22,691 nt of DNA. It comes from GCA-020343675 sp964462945 (lineage in GTDB: Bacteria > Planctomycetota > Phycisphaerae > Sedimentisphaerales > Anaerobacaceae). Made by a program: the position numbers and the translations under genes. This document shows positions 7,863 to 14,733 of the stretch, piece after piece. The stretch is taken from assembly GCA_964462945.1 (NCBI GenBank), contig CAYWZW010000080.1:1-22691 (forward strand), given 5' to 3'. The notes beneath the pieces were generated by a model. That model ran no database searches. It saw only the letters and a list, made by a program, of their open reading frames with translations, and was not told where the DNA came from. The number at the start of each line of letters is the position of its first letter. The first letter of the stretch is position 1.

Positions 7863-9623
7863 GTGGGCAAACCAACAAGAAGGAAGTTTCTTGGAACAAT
7901 TGGCTTTGCAGCGGTTTCGACGGGGGCACTATCCGCATGGCCGAGTTGGGCAAGTGTCGGCCGGACAACGGCGGCCGAAAGCAAACGCCCGAACGTGGTT
8001 CTGGTCATGACGGATGACCAGGGCTACGGCGACCTCGGCTGTCACGGCAACAAGGTCATTGTGACCCCGAATCTGGACGATCTTCACGCTCAGAGTATCC
8101 GCCTGACCGATTTCCATGTCGATCCGACCTGTTCCCCGACACGGTCTGCATTGATGACGGGGCGTTACTCCTCGCGGACGGGTGTCTGGCATACGATTAT
8201 GGGCCGGTCGCTGCTGGGCAGGGATGAAGTGACCATGGCCGACATTTTCTCAGCAAGTGGTTACAAAACGGCAATCTTCGGGAAATGGCACCTGGGCGAT
8301 AATTATCCGTTCCGCCCGCAGGACCGGGGCTTCCAGGAGGTCTTGATTCACGGCGGCGGGGGGGTCGGACAGGGACCCGACTACTGGGGCAATGACTACT
8401 TCGACGACACCTACTTTCATAACGGCAAGGCGAAAAAGTCCGAGGGGTACTGCACGGATGTATGGTTCCACGAGGCGCTGAAGTTTATCGAGGCGAGCAA
8501 GGACCGGTCGTTTTTTTGCTATGTGGCGACCAACGCGCCGCACGCGCCGTATAACGTGGCTGATAAATACAGCAAGCCGTATCGAGACCAAGGTGTCCAG
8601 GACAGGCAGGCCGATTTCTACGGGATGATTACGAACATCGATAAGAATGTGGGCCGGCTGATGCGACGGCTCAAAGAGCTGAACCTGGACGAGAACACGA
8701 TCCTCATTTTTATGACTGACAACGGGACCTCGGGTGATTATGCCGGAGGTATGCGTGGCAAAAAGGGCTCGCAATATGAGGGAGGCCACCGCGTGCCGTT
8801 CTTTATCCGCCGGCCCGGCGGGGGGCTCAGAGGGCCCGGCGACGTGGACCGGCTCTCGGCCCATATCGACGTGCTGCCAACCTTGATAGAATTGTGTGGA
8901 CTAAAGCAGCCTCCGGACATCAAGTTCGACGGTGCCAGTCTGGCGCCATTATTGAAAGGCGGAACGAGCCGGTGGCCCGACCGCACGCTGGTGGTGCACT
9001 CTCAAAGGATCGAGCACCCGGAAAAGTGGCGCAAGAGCGCGGTTATGACCGAGCGGTGGCGGCTGGTAAACGGCACAGAGCTCTACGATATCAAGGCGGA
9101 CCCTGCTCAGACGAGGGACATCGCCGATGCGAACCCCAAGGTCGTCGAGAAATTGCGAGAATTTTATGAGCAGTGGTGGGCGGATCTCTCGACGGGCTTC
9201 GACAAGTACTGTGAGATTGTCATTGGCTCGGATAAACAGAATGCGACGCGGCTGATGTCACACGACTGGCACAGCCCCGACCCGGCGTGGAGCCAGGAGG
9301 CGGTCCGCAGCGGCAGCGAGGCAAACGGTTTCTGGGCGGTCGAAATCGAACGCGTCGGCACGTATGAGTTTGAGCTGCGGCGCTGGCCCGTCGAAGTGGA
9401 TGTGCCCATCAACGAGGCCATGCCGGGCGGCAAGGCGATTACCGCCGCGAACGCCCGGCTGAAAATCGCGGACGTCGATGTGACTCAGCCGGTTGCGAAA
9501 GATGCGCGTGGCGTGACATTCCAGGTAAGGCTCCAAGCGGGCAAGGCCCATTTGCAGACGTGGTTTATGGATGATAAGGGGGCCTCACGAGGCGCATATT
9601 ATGTCTATGCAAAACGCTTATAA
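7863..9623 (+). CDS. Tat-exported arylsulfatase-type sulfatase with C-terminal extra domain
   Basis: A 586-aa type I sulfatase that should remove sulfate esters from a carbohydrate outside the cytoplasm. It starts with GTG behind GAGAGG. TRRKFLGTIGFAAVS (5-19) is a twin-arginine signal followed by a hydrophobic run and a cleavage region near residue 31-38. Metal-binding Asp51-Asp52 lie in VLVMTDDQGYGD. The formylglycine site is Cys90 in CSPTR with Arg94. GKWHLG supplies Lys141 and His143, His227 is in NAPHAPY, and Asp286-Asn287 (MTDNG) complete the metal site. About 130 residues after the usual sulfatase end (about 455-586) form a beta-rich extension of unknown role, perhaps carbohydrate-binding. 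It lies 18 bp after the M16 gene. A formylglycine-generating enzyme is required but is not in the window. Confidence 0.92.
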   Translation: MGKPTRRKFLGTIGFAAVSTGALSAWPSWASVGRTTAAESKRPNVVLVMTDDQGYGDLGCHGNKVIVTPNLDDLHAQSIRLTDFHVDPTCSPTRSALMTGRYSSRTGVWHTIMGRSLLGRDEVTMADIFSASGYKTAIFGKWHLGDNYPFRPQDRGFQEVLIHGGGGVGQGPDYWGNDYFDDTYFHNGKAKKSEGYCTDVWFHEALKFIEASKDRSFFCYVATNAPHAPYNVADKYSKPYRDQGVQDRQADFYGMITNIDKNVGRLMRRLKELNLDENTILIFMTDNGTSGDYAGGMRGKKGSQYEGGHRVPFFIRRPGGGLRGPGDVDRLSAHIDVLPTLIELCGLKQPPDIKFDGASLAPLLKGGTSRWPDRTLVVHSQRIEHPEKWRKSAVMTERWRLVNGTELYDIKADPAQTRDIADANPKVVEKLREFYEQWWADLSTGFDKYCEIVIGSDKQNATRLMSHDWHSPDPAWSQEAVRSGSEANGFWAVEIERVGTYEFELRRWPVEVDVPINEAMPGGKAITAANARLKIADVDVTQPVAKDARGVTFQVRLQAGKAHLQTWFMDDKGASRGAYYVYAKRL

Positions 9624-9642
9624 AGAAGGTTGGAGAAGGAAT

Positions 9643-10617
9643 ATGAGCGGACAAAGCAGAAGAGAATTTCTTAAGATCACGGGACTTGCCGCCGGCTCGC
9701 TTATGATGTCCGGGTACGTATTTGGTGAAGACAAGCCCACGAACAAGCCCAATATTCTCGTTATTATGTCGGACGAGCACAACGCGGGCGTGTTGGGCTG
9801 CAACGGGAACGATATTGTCAAGACGGCGAACCTGGACGCTCTGGCGCGCCGCGGCGTCACGTTCCAGACCTGCTATTGCAACTCTCCGCTCTGTGTGCCG
9901 TCGCGCCTTTCGTTCACATCAGGCAAATATGCCTCGCGTGTCGGCGCCTGGAATAATAGTTGCTGGCTACCCAGTGCCGAGTACCCGTCGCTGCCGCGTA
10001 TTATGAACGCAGCCGGTTATGAGTCGATCCTTTGCGGCAAGATGCACTATGATCGCACCCGCCGCTACGGGTTTACCGAGATCGGCGGCAACATGAACAA
10101 CGCAGACAAGACTGGCAAAGGCAATCGCAGGAAAGCGGACGACCTCGCGCCTAAACCGGGGATTTCCCCGCGCTTTGATGAATTTCACGTGGGCGATAAT
10201 TCAAGCGTTCTCAATCACGACCGGGCCGTGACGGCCGGTACGGTGGGGTTCCTTAAGAATCGCAAGGCGTCTGGTAAGCCCTTTTTCATGTTGGCTGGCT
10301 ACCTTGCCCCACATTTTCCCTTAATTGTCCCGGGGAAATACTGGAAACAGTACGAGGGCAGGATTTCTATGCCGGTAATTCCCAAAGGGCACCTTGAGTC
10401 CCAGCCGAGAAACTACAAACACCTTCGTATCGGCTTTGACGTCGAGGATGTGCCGGACGAAATCGTGTGGAAAGGCCGCGAGCTCTACTACGGGCTGACA
10501 CAATGGGTGGACGAGGAAATCGGCGAGCACCCGGACAAGACCGAGCAGCGCTGCCGCGCCGATTATGCCCGCGGATACTCTCGAAGCAACGCGAAGAAGA
10601 AAAGCAAAAAAACGTGA
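9643..10617 (+). pseudogene. Truncated Tat-type sulfatase lacking the C-terminal metal site
   Basis: 324 codons from the ATG at 9643, preceded by GGAG; an upstream in-frame start overlapping the previous gene is less likely. It opens with a Tat motif SRREFLKITG. It then has the sulfatase metal residues Asp44-Glu45 (MSDEHN), Cys84-x-Pro-x-Arg88 (CVPSR), Lys133-His135 (GKMH) and His224 (APHFP). Homology follows the choline-sulfatase-like pattern up to YYGLTQWVDEEIG (about 282-294). It then breaks into an unrelated basic tail ending in NAKKKSKKT. The expected Asp-His/Asn metal ligands and the whole C-terminal half (100-150 residues) are missing. It is most likely a decayed gene after a deletion or frameshift, though an expressed fragment cannot be excluded. 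The gap to the previous sulfatase is 19 bp. Confidence 0.7.
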
Positions 10618-10669
10618 GAAAGAAATGTCTCGCGTCAGGTCACCTTGAAGAGCAGAGGAGGTCGCAGTC

Positions 10670-11020
10670 GTGAGCAAAGTAAATGGCCGGGAACAAAGTG
10701 ACGACAATCGACCGAAACGGTCCTCGGATGAGACGACCTCGCGGCCGGCCGAATTTGAGGAGGCGATGCAAGAAGCGACCGGGATACCGAAATTCGACCT
10801 GGCTGAACAGATTATGGCTGAGCAGCGCAAAATCGCTGCCACCAGAAGGAGGGGGCCCGGTAAAAGAGCTAACCCGCCGAAACAAGAGAGACTTGAGTCA
10901 ATTGCCCGCACAATCGAGCCGCTGGCCCTGTCATCAGAGCAGGAGCAAATCATTGCAGAGATTGTGGCAAGAGACATCCAAACGTTGTGCGGCGGCGGTG
11001 CTTGCGGCCCTCGAAGATAA
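10670..11020 (+). CDS. Small charged protein of unknown function (116 aa)
   Basis: A GTG-initiated ORF with an excellent ribosome site (AGGAGG 8 bases upstream), which is the main reason to believe it. The protein is hydrophilic and probably largely disordered or helical. It has a conserved-looking central motif PKFDLAEQIMAEQRKIAATR (48-67), a basic stretch RRRGPGKR (67-74) and a second helix LSSEQEQIIAEIVARDI. It ends in a Gly/Cys-rich tail. The function is not recognised. It follows the truncated sulfatase by 52 bp and is probably the last gene before the tRNA-Ser. It could be a chromosomal gene unrelated to the sulfatase operon. Confidence 0.6.
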   Translation: MSKVNGREQSDDNRPKRSSDETTSRPAEFEEAMQEATGIPKFDLAEQIMAEQRKIAATRRRGPGKRANPPKQERLESIARTIEPLALSSEQEQIIAEIVARDIQTLCGGGACGPRR

Positions 11021-11123
11021 GCGATCGGGGAAAGAAATACAGACCCAGGATACAATGCCCTCCGGATCTCGCGCGGGATACGATGTGACGTGAGTGATTC
11101 GAACGTCCGATTGTGCGGCGACC

Positions 11124-12677
11124 TCAAAAAAAGGGCGGAGTCGCGGTTATCTTCTTGCAATGTGGGCTTGGAAGGAGTAGATTACGCGCGAGCTGTCCGG
11201 AGAGGTGGCCGAGTGGCTGAAGGCAACGGTTTGCTAAACCGTCCAGCGGGCTTAAACCCGCTGCGCGGGTTCGAATCCCGCCCTCTCCGTTATTTGTGTC
11301 ACATGGTGACAAGCTGTCCTTTTCGTTCCGCAACTTCGCCTCAGCCAAGCAATTAGAACCTTTGCCTGTTTCTGGTGGATTCTTTGCTTGGTTGCCAACT
11401 GTTGCCGGTCGGGTACATTCAGAGAAAGCTGTAGGTGTCAATTCAGGTGTCAATTTTGGTGTCCACTTTTTTGAGCCGGTCTGAATTGCCTCGATGGGCT
11501 TATCATCGGTGCCGGTTGCAACCTGTTTTTCCCTGGTCGGCAGGGACAAATCCGGCAAGCCTGCCACTGCTTTGGCTTCCTGCCCGGCAAGAGTATGCGT
11601 GTATCTCGACATCGTCAGGTTTATATCGCTGTGCCTCATAATCGACTGAGCGACTTTCGGATGAACGCCGGCAGCCGCCAAAAGAGTCCCGGTCGTATGG
11701 CGCAGCGAATGAAAATCCACATACCGCCCGCTGTCATCGCAATAGGCAATTCCGGCGTCAGCAAGATCGGCCTTAATCATATCCGACGTGCGTTTGGTCA
11801 ACTGCCCGCACGTTCCCCCAAAGGCTTTGACGTTCGGCATCTTTCCCCGGAAGAACTCCTTGAGCAGCACTGCCGCGTCCGACCTCAACGGCTGGACATC
11901 TTCACGGCGGCGCTTGCTGTAGCCAGCTTGGCAGCTCACCGTCAGGTTGTCGAAGTCAAAGTCTGTGACTTTCAGGTGTCTTATCTCGTTTGCTCGCAAG
12001 CCTGTCTCAGCGGCAAACCGATAGAGCAGGTATCTTTCGTACCCGCTCATTCCAAAGCGCTTCGGTGCGGTCGCTGTTGCTTCCAAGAGCCTTCTGATTT
12101 GGTCCGGTTCAAGTGCCCTGCGGTCGTGCCGTCTATCGGTCCGCACGTTCAAGCCCTTGAGGTGTTCAAGAGGTGACTCGCTGGCCCGCTGGTCTTGCAC
12201 CATCCACCTGGAAAACTGTTTCACAGCTTGCAGATAGAAATTGAAAGTCTGAGCAGATATACCCTCTCCGTTGTTTCGCAGGCCGGCAAGATAGCGCTGG
12301 ACCTTGCTCGGTTGCAGGTCATTCCACGTTGTGAACCCGCAGCCCGCAATAACCGCTCTCACGCGATACACAATCAAGCTGGCGTGCTTGAGCGTATTGC
12401 CTTTGGCCAGTAACGATTCCCGGAAGTCTTCAAGATGTTCTGATAGCGGTCTTCGTCGATGCTCCTTGTACCGGTCCACAATACCTGCCTTTGCCAGTTC
12501 TGCTTCCTTGACCAGCTTGGCTTCAAGCTGCTGGCTTGCCAGTTTGTCCGTAAAAGCCGGTACGCAACGGACAATGCCGTCAGCATCCCGATACTTGACG
12601 TACCACTTCGACGATTGCCGGACAGCCGTTCTGCCGTTAGTCAGTTTCACTTTGCGTTTTCGCTTGTACACCGCCAT
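11124..12677 (-). CDS. int: Tyrosine-recombinase integrase of the tRNA-Ser island
   Basis: A 517-aa site-specific recombinase that should integrate and excise the island. The ATG at 12677 follows GAGGTG by a good distance. The N-terminus is basic (KRKRKVK). A SAM-like core-binding domain spans about 76-180 and the catalytic domain about 185-365. The catalytic set is Arg228 (TGLRANEIRHL), Lys255 (GYSKRRRE), His323-x-x-Arg326 (HSLRH), His349 (RHSDIN) and Tyr359 (SRYTH). After residue 380 the tail is Thr/Pro-rich, with three (x)LTP units from a 12-bp DNA repeat. Residues 464-494 or so are the antisense translation of the tRNA-Ser gene (GEGGIRTR). The last 20-odd residues come from flanking DNA. 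The true C-terminus therefore depends on what lies beyond att, and probably differs in the excised form. The gene is last in the island's minus-strand series. Confidence 0.93.
   Translation of the reverse strand: MAVYKRKRKVKLTNGRTAVRQSSKWYVKYRDADGIVRCVPAFTDKLASQQLEAKLVKEAELAKAGIVDRYKEHRRRPLSEHLEDFRESLLAKGNTLKHASLIVYRVRAVIAGCGFTTWNDLQPSKVQRYLAGLRNNGEGISAQTFNFYLQAVKQFSRWMVQDQRASESPLEHLKGLNVRTDRRHDRRALEPDQIRRLLEATATAPKRFGMSGYERYLLYRFAAETGLRANEIRHLKVTDFDFDNLTVSCQAGYSKRRREDVQPLRSDAAVLLKEFFRGKMPNVKAFGGTCGQLTKRTSDMIKADLADAGIAYCDDSGRYVDFHSLRHTTGTLLAAAGVHPKVAQSIMRHSDINLTMSRYTHTLAGQEAKAVAGLPDLSLPTREKQVATGTDDKPIEAIQTGSKKWTPKLTPELTPTAFSECTRPATVGNQAKNPPETGKGSNCLAEAKLRNEKDSLSPCDTNNGEGGIRTRAAGLSPLDGLANRCLQPLGHLSGQLARNLLLPSPHCKKITATPPFF
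11199..11289 (+). tRNA. tRNA-Ser (anticodon GCT)
   Basis: A complete 91-base cloverleaf. The acceptor stem GGAGAGG (11199-11205) pairs with CCTCTCC (11282-11288), with G as discriminator. The anticodon stem ACGGT/ACCGT encloses the loop TTGCTAA, with anticodon GCT at 11233-11235. A long variable arm (AGCGGGCTTAAACCCGCT) marks it as class II serine tRNA. The T-arm is GCGGG TTCGAAT CCCGC. CCA is not encoded. It reads AGC/AGU codons. The integrase gene on the other strand reads through the entire tRNA, which marks it as the integration target of the island to its right. Confidence 0.97.
11250..11290. other. Probable attachment site (attL) in the 3' half of tRNA-Ser
   Basis: Tyrosine-recombinase islands usually recombine in the anticodon or T-arm half of a tRNA and restore its 3' end. 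Here the integrase lies right beside the tRNA 3' end and its frame enters the tRNA. The crossover is therefore expected in the variable/T-arm/acceptor segment. The exact core cannot be fixed because I could not find the second copy in this window. Confidence 0.5.
11297..11311. repeat. Inverted repeat 8 bp from the tRNA end
   Basis: TGTCAC and GTGACA form a perfect 6-bp inverted repeat around ATG, beginning eight bases after the tRNA. It lies inside the integrase C-terminal coding tail. It could be a recombinase core-type binding site next to att, or a hairpin ending the tRNA transcript. Confidence 0.35.
11433..11468. repeat. Three tandem 12-bp direct repeats near att
   Basis: AGGTGTCAATTC, AGGTGTCAATTT and TGGTGTCCACTT follow one another without gaps, about 145 bp from the tRNA end. 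They lie inside the integrase coding tail and encode the KLTP-ELTP-type repeat. The location and unit size would suit arm-type recombinase or accessory protein sites. A coding-only explanation is equally possible. Confidence 0.6.
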
Positions 12678-12743
12678 AAGATCACCTCGCCTTTTTCTTG
12701 ACCTCAACAACAAGAAGGTCTATAACCACATTGCTTATCTAAC

Positions 12744-12786
12744 AAGCCCCCGCGTCATTTCTTCACTCGCTTGTTCGCGGGGGCTT
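12744..12786 (-). terminator. Strong hairpin overlapping the end of the XRE-like gene
   Basis: AAGCCCCCGCG and CGCGGGGGCTT make a perfect 11-bp GC-rich stem with a 21-base loop. On the minus strand the first arm is made of the last codons of the XRE-like gene (for KAPA), the stop codon lies in the loop, and the second arm follows. It sits between that gene and the integrase, so it may terminate or attenuate read-through into int. A T-run is weak on the minus side (CTTGTTAG); on the plus side TACGTTTTTC follows, so it could act in either direction. Confidence 0.65.
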
Positions 12787-12994
12787 TACGTTTTTCTGTT
12801 TGTTTCGCTTTAGCGATGGTCAGCCCGAAATACTTGAGCAGAATATCAGCGGTTTCGACCGTACAGGTCTTGCCCTGCATGATCCGGCACAGTTGGGCCT
12901 CGGCAACGCCGGTCTCTTTGCTTATCCGGTATCGGGTCTTGCCCCTTGTCTCAATATGTTTTCTGATAGTCTCGATAATCATACAGACAACCAT
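12755..12994 (-). CDS. Small XRE/HTH_3-type DNA-binding regulator
   Basis: A 79-aa protein with a Cro/CI-type helix-turn-helix: an N-terminal helix IIETIRKHIETR, then TRYRISKETGVAEAQLCRIM as the helix-turn-helix, and a closing helix around TADILLKYFGL. A lysine-rich tail (KAKQTEKRKAPANKRVKK) follows. The ATG at 12994 is chosen because AAGGA lies 10 bases upstream and the promoter is just ahead; an ATG at 12982 is also possible. It likely represses its own promoter and perhaps the integrase, judging from an imperfect palindrome over the -10 box. It lies directly upstream of int on the same strand, separated by a strong hairpin. It is a typical regulator of an integrated element. Confidence 0.85.
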   Translation of the reverse strand: MVVCMIIETIRKHIETRGKTRYRISKETGVAEAQLCRIMQGKTCTVETADILLKYFGLTIAKAKQTEKRKAPANKRVKK

Positions 12995-13014
12995 GATTCT
13001 GACGTCCTTTTCTA

Positions 13015-13045
13015 CAAAGTATAAACCTTGCTTACTATCTGTCAA
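13015..13045 (-). promoter_or_regulatory. Near-consensus sigma70 promoter with overlapping palindrome
   Basis: On the minus strand TTGACA (13040-13045) and TATACT (13018-13023) are separated by 16 bases. This gives a transcription start about 17 bases before the XRE-like gene. CAAGGTTTATACTTTG (13015-13030) covers the -10 box and is palindromic at 12 of 16 positions, a plausible operator for the regulator it drives. The TGA of the small upstream ORF is part of the -35 box. Confidence 0.7.
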
Positions 13046-13248
13046 GTACCAAATGGCCAAAAAGAGAAATTTTTTTCGCCCTTTTTTGAGAAAAGAATCA
13101 TGTGACTGTCTTTGCCTTGCTTTGCTCTTGTGGGGGCAGCTTCAGCAAAGCCATTCACAACGACTGATTCTTTTCTTGTCGTCTCAATCTCAGGTATCAT
13201 CCAAGAACCAGGTTTTTCCTTCTGCTGTTTCACCTTTGAACTCGCCAC
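13042..13248 (-). CDS. Possible small basic protein (68 aa), uncertain
   Basis: This is the only candidate gene in the 359-bp gap between the XRE-like gene and the winged-helix gene. It is a GTG-initiated ORF rich in Lys, Glu and Ser with no recognised domain. A segment reading SWMIPEIETTRKESVVVNGF looks protein-like, but the ribosome site is poor (AGG abuts the GTG). The A-rich 3' end, which encodes KKGEKNFSFW, coincides with an A/T-tract region. Its stop lies in the -35 box of the next promoter. An opposing plus-strand ORF of similar length exists (13112-13312), so chance is a serious alternative. The remaining 100 bp show nothing clear. Confidence 0.3.
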   Translation of the reverse strand: MASSKVKQQKEKPGSWMIPEIETTRKESVVVNGFAEAAPTRAKQGKDSHMILFSKKGEKNFSFWPFGT

Positions 13249-13353
13249 CCTGTTCTTACAGGGGATGGCTATCTATAGAACGGTGACGTTTTCGCGCACG
13301 GTGGTAAATTAGGCTATTTTGCAGGCTAACCATTTCTCATTTCTCCACTTGTA

Positions 13354-13899
13354 TCAAGTTACGACTTTTTCACCGTGCCCGTTTGTGAACATGGCCAAAA
13401 CCTCACCGTGCTCAATCGCGCGCACAGCGCCGTGCGAGTTTTCGTCACTTGACTTTTTCTTTTGAGCCTTTTTCCACAGCGTATTTCCCCGCTTGAAACC
13501 GGGATTGGCGATCTTCGGCCTGGGCCACTTGACCTCCTTGAATTTGGGCGTGCCGTAATCTCGCCATCGTTCAGAAATGGCATAGTACGTTGTGACTTTG
13601 TGAACACCCATGCCGGTATCTGCGATATCGATGAAGCCCTTTGCTACGAGTTCCTTTAAGGCCCGCCGGAAACGTGATTTACTTATGCCGTATCTGCTTT
13701 TGGCTTCAATGTAAGTGAAAACGATCTCACCGTTGTTGAGAATGACCCGTCTGCGCTTGCCGGGCTTGCCTGGCGGCTTATCTATCCGACATTTTGTACG
13801 GAAGATGAGATACACAATAGTCGCCGCTCCACTCAGGGAAAGCCAAGCCTCAGATTTCACCAGGCTTTGCTCTAAAACTATCACCGAACCTTTTGCCAT
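13354..13899 (-). CDS. Winged-helix protein of the island, possibly replication- or regulation-related
   Basis: A 181-aa protein starting at ATG 13899 with GGTGA 9 bases upstream. The N-terminus, VKSEAWLSLSGAATIVYLIF (14-33), matches the opening of phage and plasmid helix-turn-helix proteins that begin 'SPAWRSLS..A..LL'. A winged-helix follows at about 55-110: FTYIEAKSRYGISKSRFRRALKELVAKGFIDI, then a wing with YYAISERWRDYGTP. The tail is basic (KRGNTLWKKAQKKK) and low in structure. Such proteins are often annotated as replication initiators or as unnamed helix-turn-helix proteins in integrated elements. I cannot choose between DNA replication and regulation. It lies between the zinc-ribbon protein gene and the XRE-like regulator, with hairpins 80-120 bp upstream. 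Confidence 0.7.
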   Translation of the reverse strand: MAKGSVIVLEQSLVKSEAWLSLSGAATIVYLIFRTKCRIDKPPGKPGKRRRVILNNGEIVFTYIEAKSRYGISKSRFRRALKELVAKGFIDIADTGMGVHKVTTYYAISERWRDYGTPKFKEVKWPRPKIANPGFKRGNTLWKKAQKKKSSDENSHGAVRAIEHGEVLAMFTNGHGEKVVT

Positions 13900-13982
13900 T
13901 CCACTTTCACCGGCGCAACAGTTAAGCAGCAAAAAGCGAGAATATGACCTGTAACACGTATTCCGACAGTCTTTTCCACAGC

Positions 13983-14018
13983 GGCCTCACCAGAGGCCCT
14001 GAACGTGCTAATTCAGGG
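13983..14018 (-). terminator. Two alternative hairpins after the zinc-ribbon gene
   Basis: Read on the minus strand, a stem TTCAGGG/CCCTGAA (14012-14018 with 13997-14003) contains the stop codon of the zinc-ribbon gene. A second perfect stem GGCCTC/GAGGCC (13983-13988 with 13993-13998) follows, sharing two bases, so the two cannot both form fully. No T-run follows. It may be a terminator or an attenuator-like switch ahead of the winged-helix gene. Confidence 0.45.
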
Positions 14019-14435
14019 GCTATTTGTGTTATCCGTGTTGCGCGTCAACCGTCGTTTTCCCCTGGCCCGGCGGTAGGACTGCCGCCTTCGTGTTTTTGAG
14101 CATTTCAGGCAGTACCTCTGGTGCGGTCCCACCTCATCCCCGCAGTCGGGACACCTTCGGACTTGGCTTCTCTTGAGCAAGCCGCCCCCGGCTATACCGA
14201 CTTGGGCTTCGTACTGAGAGTACACCGCGTCATTTAGTCCGGCATCGGCAGCCGTCGGCAGCACTACCCGCTCGAAATATCCACACCGCTGGCCGTCCTC
14301 GACTTTGCAGGTCTCTCCAGACAGGCAGCCGCCGTAATGCTGGTCATAGTTGGCGCATCCGGGCATCCCGTCCGCCGGGTCCGTACTGCCCTTCAAGAAC
14401 GCAATCAGGCCGACACTCCGTTTTCGCTTGGCCAT
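14013..14435 (-). CDS. Double zinc-ribbon-like protein of the island
   Basis: A 140-aa basic protein with eight cysteines in two groups. The first is Cys27, Cys37, Cys43 and Cys51 (GCANYDQHYGGCLSG to GQRCGYF); the second is a compact CPDC...CLKC zinc ribbon at 95-112. A very basic tail (KTRRRQSYRRARGKRRLTR) suggests nucleic-acid binding. No enzyme motif is seen and I do not recognise the family. The ATG at 14435 lies 5 bases after the stop of the excisionase-like gene, and its ribosome site (GGGTGA) includes that stop, so the two are translationally coupled. Its partner role could be regulation of excision or maintenance of the element, but this is only context. Confidence 0.7.
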   Translation of the reverse strand: MAKRKRSVGLIAFLKGSTDPADGMPGCANYDQHYGGCLSGETCKVEDGQRCGYFERVVLPTAADAGLNDAVYSQYEAQVGIAGGGLLKRSQVRRCPDCGDEVGPHQRYCLKCSKTRRRQSYRRARGKRRLTRNTDNTNSP

Positions 14436-14440
14436 CGGTC

Positions 14441-14665
14441 TCACCCTGCATTCTTCATCGCTTCCCACGTCCGTCTATCCGGTGCGCCAACGGCCAGCCA
14501 TTTTGCAATAGTGCTTTCAGCCCAACGAACACTGCCGCCGATGCGCAGCGGCTTGGGTAGTTTCCCACAGGCATTCAGCCTATGGACCTGCCTCTTGCTA
14601 AGGCTCAGCTTCTCCCCTAACGTCTTTGCAGTTAGTAGTCTGTCTGCTATTTCCTTCTCACCCAT
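14441..14665 (-). CDS. Excisionase-like MerR/HTH_17 DNA-binding protein
   Basis: A 74-aa protein with the pattern of excisionase-type winged helices: LLTAKTLGEKLSLSKRQVHRLNACGKLPKPLRIGGSVRWAESTIAKWL. The LSKRQVHRL recognition helix, KLPKPLRIG wing and SVRWAESTIAKWL end fit closely. It should bend DNA at att or regulate the integrase. AGGA lies 9 bases before the ATG. A 212-bp non-coding stretch with GGGAATAGA repeats lies directly upstream, a natural target for this protein. It is coupled to the downstream zinc-ribbon gene. Confidence 0.85.
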   Translation of the reverse strand: MGEKEIADRLLTAKTLGEKLSLSKRQVHRLNACGKLPKPLRIGGSVRWAESTIAKWLAVGAPDRRTWEAMKNAG

Positions 14666-14733
14666 AGTTAGATTCCTTAATCAAACGGTCAATTGGCTTT
14701 TTTGTCGGCCAGTATAAGAGACAGGTGCAGCGT

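Noticed and set aside
11199..11289. GEGGIRTR peptide as a conserved integrase domain
   Set aside because: It is exactly the antisense translation of the tRNA-Ser gene, a known source of false conserved peptides.
12771..13286. 171-codon plus-strand ORF opposite the XRE-like gene
   Set aside because: It is antisense to an evident helix-turn-helix gene with promoter; the composition is hydrophobic by reverse reading.
14337..14717. 126-codon plus-strand ORF over the excisionase region
   Set aside because: It is antisense to two coupled genes with clear motifs.
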